Shown: piece after piece, positions 1 to 4,347 of the stretch
Layout of the letters: each line of letters opens with the position of its first letter
Numbering within the stretch: position 1 is the first letter of the stretch
Source of the DNA: an uncultured Oscillospiraceae bacterium
GTDB taxonomy: Bacteria > Bacillota > Clostridia > Oscillospirales > Oscillospiraceae
DNA: 6,142 nt
Assembly: GCA_944385195.1 (NCBI GenBank)
Contig: CALWWH010000076.1
Span: 1 to 6,142 of the forward strand
Direction: 5' to 3'
Notes under the pieces: generated by a model
What the model was told of the DNA's origin: nothing
Seen by the model: only the letters and a program-made list of their open reading frames with translations
Databases searched by the model: none
Program-made: the position numbers and the translations under genes

Positions 1-7
1 CGATAAA

Positions 8-13
8 CCTCCT
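8..13 (-). promoter_or_regulatory. Ribosome binding site of a divergent gene starting just outside the left edge
   Basis: Read on the minus strand, this is a perfect AGGAGG followed by seven bases (TTTATCG) up to the window edge. That is the normal distance to a start codon, so a leftward gene very probably begins at the base immediately outside the window. A well-formed minus-strand promoter at 58-86 supports this. The product cannot be known from here; a regulator or partner of the MATE pump is possible but is a guess. Confidence 0.7.
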
Positions 14-57
14 GTTATTTTTCTAATGTTGTTTTTTTGGCCTATGCGCCTAGGGTA

Positions 58-86
58 AGTATATATGTTTTTTGTTTAAAAAGCAA
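58..86 (-). promoter_or_regulatory. Promoter of the leftward gene beyond the edge
   Basis: On the minus strand a -35 TTGCTT (81-86) and a -10 TATACT (58-63) are separated by exactly 17 bases. Transcription would start near position 51, giving a leader of about 50 nt that carries the AGGAGG at 8-13. It lies back to back with the MATE promoter, which has the same -10 sequence, a near-identical -35 and the same spacing. Confidence 0.6.
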
Positions 87-96
87 GCTTTATCAC

Positions 97-125
97 AATA
101 CTGCATAGAAGTACTTGCATCGAAG
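97..125. repeat. Imperfect tandem repeat overlapping the MATE promoter -35
   Basis: AATACTGCATAGAAG (97-111) is followed by AGTACTTGCATCGAAG (110-125). The copies align with 13 matches, two mismatches and one inserted base, and overlap by two bases. The second copy contains the -35 element TTGCAT. The repeat lies between the two divergent -35 elements, where a shared regulator could act. Chance similarity in AT-rich DNA is not excluded. Confidence 0.4.
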
Positions 126-143
126 GGATTCATGTAGTATACT
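115..143 (+). promoter_or_regulatory. Sigma-A-type promoter of the MATE transporter gene
   Basis: A -35 TTGCAT (115-120) and a -10 TATACT (138-143) are separated by 17 bases. The expected transcription start is near 150, so a TTG at 149 could not serve as start codon, and translation most likely begins at the TTG at 179. The -10 sits inside a perfect 10-base palindrome, TAGTATACTA (135-144). The -35 lies in the second copy of an imperfect tandem repeat (97-125). Both are possible regulator contacts. Confidence 0.65.
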
Positions 144-178
144 ATTATTTGTTATTTTCATTTAAAGAAGGGATCAGA

Positions 179-1603
179 TTGCAGAAAACCAAGAAGTATG
201 GCATGGATCTGACTCAGGGCAACATTCTCAGGCAGCTCCTGACGTTCATGCTCCCCCTGCTGGCGTCGAACATTGTCCAGCAGCTGTACAATGTCGTCGA
301 CATGGTCGTCATCGGACAGTTTGTCGGCCCGGAAGGCACCGTCGGCGTCTCTACCGGCGGTCAAGCAGCCCAGTTCCTCACCATGATCTCCATGGGCCTG
401 GCCACTGGCGGCCAAATCTACATCTCCCAGCTTACCGGCGCTAAGCAAACCGGAAAAATCAACGATGCCATTGGCACACTCCTTACCTTTGTCTTAATCT
501 GCTCAGTGGTATTTATGGTCGTAGGCATGGCCTGCAATGAGCTCATCATCGACCTGCTGGAAACTCCTCCGGAAGCCATCAGTGAAACCCGAGACTATAT
601 GCTTATCTGCTTCCTGGGTTTCCCCTTTATCTTTGGATATAATGCCGTTTGCGCGGTCCTGCGCGGCATGGGTGACAGCCGCCGTCCCCTGATTTTCATT
701 TGTATCGCCGCAGTCAGCAACGTCATATTTGATCTGATTCTGGTCGCAGGCTTAAAAATGGCTTCAGCGGGTACTGCCATCGCCACCGTCATGGGGCAGG
801 CACTGAGCTTCATCTTCTCCATCGTATTCCTCTATAAAAAGCGCGATAGCTTTGACTTTGACTTCAAGCTCAAAAGCTTCGCCATCCGCAAAGAGCATCT
901 GATCATCTTCCTGAAACTGGGTGTGCCCCAAATGGTTCAGAGTGCCTGCATCCAGCTGACGGTCATGTACGTCAACGCGCTGATCAATGTCTATGGCCTG
1001 GTCGCCTCTGCCACCAACAGCGTTGGCAACAACATCACCCGCCTGGCCAACACCATCACCCAGAGCATGAACCAGGGCTGCGCCGCCATGATCGGCCAGA
1101 ACCTGGCTGCTGGCAAGCAGGAGCGAGCCAAGAAGGTCGTCCTCACTGGCCTGACCATCGCCCTGGCCCTGGCTGTGATCAACTCTCTGCTGGCAGTCCT
1201 CATTCCCAGGCAGATCTATCGGATCTTTTCCACTGATCCGGAGGTCATTGAATTCGGCGTTGTGTTTATGAAGACCGCAATCATCGTCTTTTTCCTGTCC
1301 TCTATCATGGGTCCCTTCCAGTCCATGGTTACCGGCTCAGGCTTTGCCATGTTGGGTCTGGCCGTGGGCATTCTGGACGGCGTCGTGTTCCGTCTGGCTT
1401 TCAGCTGGTTTTTCGCAGATCTGCTGGGTATGGAGGTTGTGGGCTATTTTCTGGCCAACGGCTTGGCCCGTCTTGGTCCAGTCATCATCTGCGGCGGCTA
1501 CTTCCTCAGCGGCAGGTGGCGTACCCGCAAACTGCTCGTCAAGCGACCAGAGCCGGAAACTGAAGAAGCAAATTGCGTAGAAGAGGCTGTGACAACAGGC
1601 TGA
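179..1603 (+). CDS. MATE-family multidrug/cation antiporter
   Basis: This is a 474-residue polytopic membrane protein of the MATE (multidrug and toxic compound extrusion) family. These proteins use a Na+ or H+ gradient to export cationic drugs, dyes or metabolites; the substrate here is unknown. The first helix carries LYNVVDMVVIGQFVG (about 36-50, acidic D41). The family-typical RGMGDSRRP loop is at about 162-170. The second half has IGQNLAAGKQERA (about 305-317), the counterpart of the QLTGAKQTGK loop near residue 85, as expected for the internal duplication. About 12 helices fit and the length is normal. The tail from about 446 is charged and cytosolic. The TTG at 179 is preferred: AAGAAGGGA lies 5 nt upstream and the promoter start site falls near 150. 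The ATG at 203 encodes the Met of YGMDLTQG, which is usually internal in relatives. It is monocistronic, with a terminator directly after the stop. Confidence 0.93.
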   Translation: MQKTKKYGMDLTQGNILRQLLTFMLPLLASNIVQQLYNVVDMVVIGQFVGPEGTVGVSTGGQAAQFLTMISMGLATGGQIYISQLTGAKQTGKINDAIGTLLTFVLICSVVFMVVGMACNELIIDLLETPPEAISETRDYMLICFLGFPFIFGYNAVCAVLRGMGDSRRPLIFICIAAVSNVIFDLILVAGLKMASAGTAIATVMGQALSFIFSIVFLYKKRDSFDFDFKLKSFAIRKEHLIIFLKLGVPQMVQSACIQLTVMYVNALINVYGLVASATNSVGNNITRLANTITQSMNQGCAAMIGQNLAAGKQERAKKVVLTGLTIALALAVINSLLAVLIPRQIYRIFSTDPEVIEFGVVFMKTAIIVFFLSSIMGPFQSMVTGSGFAMLGLAVGILDGVVFRLAFSWFFADLLGMEVVGYFLANGLARLGPVIICGGYFLSGRWRTRKLLVKRPEPETEEANCVEEAVTTG

Positions 1604-1608
1604 TGCAA

Positions 1609-1651
1609 GGCGGTGAGTCCCCCAGTCCGGACTCACCGCCCTATTTGTTGT
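1609..1651 (+). terminator. Intrinsic terminator of the MATE gene
   Basis: GGCGGTGAGTCC (1609-1620) and GGACTCACCGCC (1629-1640) form a perfect 12-bp stem around an 8-base loop, six bases after the stop codon. The tail CTATTTGTTGT is T-rich but interrupted, so the strength comes mainly from the stem. Confidence 0.8.
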
Positions 1652-1689
1652 AAGAGAAAACCACACCGCTGCGCATTGCAGCGGCGTGG
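1651..1689 (-). terminator. Intrinsic terminator of the minus-strand membrane-protein gene
   Basis: On the minus strand, CCACGCCGCTGC (1689-1678) pairs with GCAGCGGTGTGG (1672-1661) through 12 bp with one G-U wobble, around the 5-base loop AATGC. TTTTCTCTTA (1660-1651) follows. It starts 12 bases past the stop codon of the gene at 1702-2232. The wobble and T-tail work only in the minus-strand transcript, which sets its direction. Confidence 0.8.
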
Positions 1690-1701
1690 TCGGATGTAAA
1701 C

Positions 1702-2232
1702 TCAATACTTATTTTTCTTACGCTTTTCCAGGTCATGAGAGATCTTGTGCTTAGCCTGAAAATCTGACAGAATCTTTGTATAGGATTCTTCGTAGTAGCC
1801 ATCGGATAGGCGGAAACTGGTGCGGCCGCCGTCGGTGATGATTTCGCATGTGTTGGTGTTCTTACGCATAGCGCGGGCGTTGCCGGCAACCTCGCCAGGG
1901 CCTTCCCACAACAGGCAGAAGATATCCTCTGCCGGATACTCACGGGCGTGTATACGATACGGAATCTTAACCTCGTTGACGACAATCGCGTTCTCGTAGA
2001 CATCAATGCCGGCCTTGGTCAGCAGCAGCAGACAGTGGCAGAACAAAGCCGCACCAATGACTCCCAGAATGACCATTGCGGTGATCTTGCCCTGCGTGAA
2101 GCCACCGGACAGGCAGTTGAAAAGAACAACGATGGCAGCAACCAGCAAAATGGCGCCAATGACCATCGGGCCAAGGCAGGCAAGAACCTGTACCTTGATG
2201 TGCGCGGTTTTCTTCCCGTATTTGTTTTCCAT
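1702..2232 (-). CDS. Unrecognised membrane protein with two N-terminal helices and a soluble C-terminal domain
   Basis: This 176-residue protein is not assigned to a named family. A short basic start (KYGKK) precedes two hydrophobic segments at about 14-40 and 50-72. A soluble part follows from GIDVYENAIV (about 75-84) through an acidic/aromatic stretch, YPAEDIFCLLWE (about 99-110), ending in a Lys/Arg-rich tail. A helical hairpin followed by a beta-rich 'VYEN-I' segment recalls small bacterial PH-like membrane proteins (DUF6585-type); this is a loose resemblance, not a demonstrated homology. The C-terminal domain is probably cytosolic. The ATG start is supported by GGGGGA five bases upstream. 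It has its own promoter (2261-2289) and terminator, so it is monocistronic, divergent from the pentapeptide-repeat operon and convergent with the MATE gene. Good signals and intact length argue for a real gene; the function is unknown. Confidence 0.85.
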   Translation of the reverse strand: MENKYGKKTAHIKVQVLACLGPMVIGAILLVAAIVVLFNCLSGGFTQGKITAMVILGVIGAALFCHCLLLLTKAGIDVYENAIVVNEVKIPYRIHAREYPAEDIFCLLWEGPGEVAGNARAMRKNTNTCEIITDGGRTSFRLSDGYYEESYTKILSDFQAKHKISHDLEKRKKNKY

Positions 2233-2260
2233 TATGATCCCCCTATAAATAGTTTTTCAT

Positions 2261-2289
2261 ATCATAACATATTCCTTTGGAAAAGTCAG
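2261..2289 (-). promoter_or_regulatory. Probable promoter of the minus-strand membrane-protein gene
   Basis: On the minus strand a -35 CTGACT (2284-2289) and a -10 TATGAT (2261-2266) have a 17-base spacer. Transcription would start near 2254, giving a leader of about 22 nt that contains the GGGGGA ribosome binding site (2238-2243). The -10 is good; the -35 matches consensus at four of six positions. Confidence 0.5.
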
Positions 2290-2386
2290 CAGACAATTCG
2301 TAGAATTACAAGGGAAACTTTTGTCCATTTCGTCAAATTATTTCCCAATTATAATCGTATTTTTTCGTTTATGTATACACATCCAT

Positions 2387-2446
2387 CCGCACAATGGCCG
2401 TCTGCACATTGCTTGATCTGCACTGGACGTCGGCGCCATTGTGTGG
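2387..2446. repeat. 12-bp inverted repeat upstream of the pentapeptide-repeat operon
   Basis: CCGCACAATGGC (2387-2398) and GCCATTGTGTGG (2435-2446) are inverted copies with one mismatch, 36 bases apart. The right arm covers the -35 element at 2439-2444. Most of it lies upstream of the expected transcription start, so a DNA-level role (regulator binding or looping) is likelier than an RNA hairpin. Within the spacer, CGTC/GACG and TGCA/TGCA could extend pairing if it were transcribed from further upstream. Confidence 0.5.
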
Positions 2447-2468
2447 TATGATTGTGTGGCATGATAAT
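2439..2468 (+). promoter_or_regulatory. Probable promoter of the pentapeptide-repeat operon
   Basis: A -35 TTGTGT (2439-2444) and a -10 GATAAT (2463-2468, five of six consensus) have an 18-base spacer. Transcription would begin near 2475 and give a short leader of about 17 nt holding the GGGGGGA ribosome binding site. The whole element is built from the 13-bp tandem repeat and overlaps the right arm of the inverted repeat. Confidence 0.45.
2440..2465. repeat. 13-bp tandem direct repeat over the operon promoter
   Basis: TGTGTGGTATGAT (2440-2452) is followed immediately by TGTGTGGCATGAT (2453-2465), identical except for one T/C difference. Together they span from the -35 into the -10 of the predicted promoter, the position expected of a repressor operator. 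A recent local duplication is the alternative. Confidence 0.7.
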
Positions 2469-2491
2469 ATAGTTATGTCGGGGGGATCCCA

Positions 2492-3109
2492 ATGCAATAC
2501 GAAAACCTGCCGCTGCGTCCGCTTTCTGATACCCTGGCTGAGGCCATCGTACAGAGCATCGACATCACCGGCGCCCGTTTCCGCGGAGACGCCGGATTGC
2601 AGGATCTCTATGGTCTGGGGATAGAACGCTGCTGCTTCTCCGGCTGCCGCCTGACCGGCTGCGATTTCACCCGCACCACACTGGTGGATGTACGGTTTGA
2701 GCACTGCGATCTCTCCGGCGTACGGTTCGATGACGCTGGGCTACACCGGGTGCAATTTCTCGACTGTCGCATCACGGGGGCACATTTTAATAGCACGCTT
2801 TGGGATGAAGTCCAGGCCCAGAGCAGCGTCTTCGACTACGCCAATCTGATCCGCTCAGAGTGGAGACAATGCCGCTTGCAGAGCAGTTTCCGGGATACCG
2901 CGCTCTCAGAGCTGACAGTCAGGAAAAGCTGCGTCGATGGCTGCGACTTTACCCGCGCCGACTTTACCCACGCTCACATCTCCGGTTTGGATCTGTCCCA
3001 GGCTGTCATTGAGGGCACGCTGTTCGCTCTAGATGGCTTGAAAGACGTCAAGGTCTCCCGCGACCAGGCCGGAGCGTTGGCCCGGCTGTTGGGCCTTGTC
3101 ATCGTTTAA
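2492..3109 (+). CDS. Pentapeptide-repeat protein
   Basis: This 205-residue protein is expected to fold as a right-handed quadrilateral beta-helix. Central hydrophobic residues occur every five positions: F49, L54, F59, L64, F69, L74, F79, L84, F89, I94, F99, then W104, F114, L119, W124, L129. After a one-residue register shift they continue as F133, L138, V143, V148, F153, F158, I163, L168, I173. The helix is capped by a non-repeat tail, SRDQAGALARLLGLVIV. Some members (Qnr, MfpA, McbG) bind DNA gyrase and protect it from quinolones or toxins, but most have no known role; nothing here proves gyrase binding. No signal peptide or membrane segment is seen, so it is probably cytosolic. The ATG has GGGGGGA (2480-2486) five bases upstream. 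It is the first gene of an operon with the 87-residue gene 12 bases downstream. Confidence 0.93.
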   Translation: MQYENLPLRPLSDTLAEAIVQSIDITGARFRGDAGLQDLYGLGIERCCFSGCRLTGCDFTRTTLVDVRFEHCDLSGVRFDDAGLHRVQFLDCRITGAHFNSTLWDEVQAQSSVFDYANLIRSEWRQCRLQSSFRDTALSELTVRKSCVDGCDFTRADFTHAHISGLDLSQAVIEGTLFALDGLKDVKVSRDQAGALARLLGLVIV

Positions 3110-3121
3110 GGAGGATTTGCC

Positions 3122-3385
3122 ATGCCGCAGACCGATCCAGGCCGCATCTACATCCCTGTGATGAAGGCGTTTAAAAACGATAACATCTTCACCGGTTCGG
3201 CTGGAATGCTGCGATTCCGACTGGTGCCGATGTTGGAGGATCAAGAGATTCAATCTGAAGTCTGGTACGGAGAATACTGCTACGAAAAGAGCCAGATTGC
3301 TCAAACGCAGCGATTTCCGCTCTCGGAGGAAGGCCGCGAGGCCCTTCGTAATTATTTAGAAGCACTGCGCGATAACATGCACTAA
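3122..3385 (+). CDS. Small protein of unknown function in operon with the pentapeptide-repeat gene
   Basis: This 87-residue soluble protein has no recognised domain. It is rich in aromatic and charged residues: FTGSAGMLRFRLVP (about 23-36), EVWYGEYCYEKS (about 46-57), then FPLSEEGREALRNYLEAL (about 65-82), which looks like a C-terminal helix. The pattern suggests a small alpha/beta domain with several strands followed by a helix. There is no signal peptide or membrane span. A strong AAGGAGGA (3108-3115), overlapping the TAA of the upstream gene, lies six bases before the ATG. Translation is thus probably coupled to the pentapeptide-repeat protein, implying co-expression and perhaps a shared role. 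Its TAA overlaps the stop codon of the convergent permease gene. Clean signals and ordinary composition make it a real gene; the function is unknown. Confidence 0.88.
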   Translation: MPQTDPGRIYIPVMKAFKNDNIFTGSAGMLRFRLVPMLEDQEIQSEVWYGEYCYEKSQIAQTQRFPLSEEGREALRNYLEALRDNMH

Positions 3386-4254
3386 GCCTTCTTTCCCATG
3401 GGCAGCTGCGCCAAAATCACCGCCGCAAACATCAGACCGCAGCCCACCAGTTCCATGCCGCTGAGGGTATCATGCAGAATAATCCAGCCGCAGATGCACG
3501 AAAAGACGCTCTCCATACTCATAAGAATCGAGGCGACCGTCGGGTCTGTGTGTTTCTGGGCCACTACTTGCAGCGTAAAAGCCACACCGCTGGAGAGGAT
3601 TCCCGCATAGGCAATGCTCCATTTTGCCCGCCATATGGCATCCCAGCCGGTCTGCTCGGTGAACAGAGCGATAAGCGTGGACAAAACAGCACAGCATACG
3701 AACTGCATCATACTCAGCGCCACCGGGTCGGTTTTGGATGCAAAATGATTCACCACCAAAATATGTCCTGCAAAAAGTAGCGCGCAGAGCAAAAGTATCA
3801 GCTCGCCCACATTGAACCCGCCCTTCAGACCGCTGAGCAGGGCCAGCCCCACAACCGCCAGGGCAATGCTGATCCAGATCAGCACGCTGGTTTTCTTCCG
3901 GGAGAGAAGGAAGGAGAGTACCGGCACCATCGGCACATAGAGCGTAGTGAGAAAGCCGGCTTTACTGGTGGAGGCACCCAGGGTCATACCAATCTGCTGC
4001 GCAGCGGAGGCTGCACACAGCGCCAGGCCGCAGAACAGACCTCCGCTGAGCAGCGGTTTCCAATCCCAGGAGATCTTTGCCTGTTTGCAGCGCCAGGCAA
4101 CCAGTGGAATGAGCACCACAATTCCCAGGTAAGAGCGCAGGGACAGATATGTAAATGGCTCTACCAAATTGGCGCCGATGCTCTGGGCCACAAAAGCCGA
4201 GCCCCAGATCAGCGCTGCCAGCAGCAGCAGTAAATTTGCGCGCATTGCATTCAT
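3382..4254 (-). CDS. EamA/DMT-superfamily transporter
   Basis: This 290-residue inner-membrane permease belongs to the drug/metabolite transporter superfamily, built of two EamA repeats of five helices each (about residues 7-140 and 149-286). The first opens with LLLLLAALIWGSAFVAQ, the typical N-terminal helix. The second ends with the family-like stretch SILMSMESVFSCICGWIILHD (about 242-262, 21 residues counted here as SILMSMESVF then SCICGWIILHD) and a final helix from about 266 to 285. Members export amino acids, nucleosides or other metabolites; the substrate cannot be read from sequence. Length is normal and ten helices fit. The ATG at 4254 has AAAGGAGAA on the minus strand (4270-4262) at good spacing; the Met three codons later is too far. 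The gene overlaps the stop codon of the 87-residue gene tail to tail and is divergent from pepF, with which it shares a 93-bp gap. Confidence 0.93.
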   Translation of the reverse strand: MNAMRANLLLLLAALIWGSAFVAQSIGANLVEPFTYLSLRSYLGIVVLIPLVAWRCKQAKISWDWKPLLSGGLFCGLALCAASAAQQIGMTLGASTSKAGFLTTLYVPMVPVLSFLLSRKKTSVLIWISIALAVVGLALLSGLKGGFNVGELILLLCALLFAGHILVVNHFASKTDPVALSMMQFVCCAVLSTLIALFTEQTGWDAIWRAKWSIAYAGILSSGVAFTLQVVAQKHTDPTVASILMSMESVFSCICGWIILHDTLSGMELVGCGLMFAAVILAQLPMGKKA

Positions 4255-4269
4255 GATTTCATTCTCCTT

Positions 4270-4285
4270 TCCGGAATCGTCCGGA
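4270..4285. repeat. Paired TCCGGA palindromes upstream of the EamA ribosome binding site
   Basis: TCCGGA (4270-4275), ATCG, TCCGGA (4280-4285). Each half is itself a palindrome, so the element is both a direct and an inverted repeat. In the permease mRNA it can form a 6-bp hairpin with a 4-base loop right against AAAGGAG, which could affect translation. As DNA it could be an operator downstream of the predicted permease start site. Confidence 0.5.
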
Positions 4286-4289
4286 TTAC

Positions 4290-4316
4290 ACTATCACAGC
4301 AACCCAAAAAAGTCAA
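4290..4316 (-). promoter_or_regulatory. Possible promoter of the EamA permease gene
   Basis: On the minus strand a good -35 TTGACT (4311-4316) is followed by an extended -10, TGTGATAGT, with GATAGT at 4290-4295. The spacer is 15 bases, short but tolerable with a TGn extension. Transcription would start near 4283, inside the TCCGGA element. A TGTAAT five bases further on is a closer -10 match but leaves a 20-base spacer. Confidence 0.4.
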
Positions 4317-4333
4317 CAAATTGAGTATGAATT

Positions 4334-4338
4334 GGAGG
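4334..4338 (+). promoter_or_regulatory. pepF: Ribosome binding site that sets the pepF start
   Basis: GGAGG lies nine bases before the ATG at 4348. The in-frame TTG at 4321 is upstream of this site and has no ribosome binding site of its own, so the ATG at 4348 is taken as the start. Confidence 0.8.
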
Positions 4339-4347
4339 AAACCACAA

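Larger units (their letters stand above)
2233..2491. other. Divergent intergenic region
   Basis: This 259-bp gap separates the minus-strand membrane-protein gene from the pentapeptide-repeat operon. It holds both promoters, both G-rich ribosome binding sites (GGGGGA type on each side), a TGTATACA palindrome (2372-2379), the 12-bp inverted repeat and the 13-bp tandem repeat. The middle (about 2290-2380) is AT-rich and shows no gene. No SOS-type LexA box was seen. Confidence 0.7.

Noticed and set aside
81..90. AAGC/GCTT short inverted repeat in the first gap
   Set aside because: Only about five base pairs with a two-base loop; it arises from the -35 element and a HindIII-like palindrome and is not distinctive.
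2319..2340. Minus-strand TTGACG as -35 for the membrane-protein gene
   Set aside because: The only nearby -10-like hexamer (TGTAAT) leaves a 20-base spacer; the pair at 2261-2289 is better placed.
2350..2355. Perfect TATAAT in the second divergent gap
   Set aside because: No acceptable -35 lies at the right distance on either strand; the region is simply AT-rich.
1948..2451. 167-codon plus-strand frame opposite the membrane-protein gene
   Set aside because: Antisense to a gene with its own promoter, ribosome binding site and terminator; Gln/Asn-rich composition without domain features.
4321..4347. N-terminal extension of pepF from TTG 4321
   Set aside because: It would put the GGAGG site inside the coding region, and the extra nine residues are not expected in PepF.
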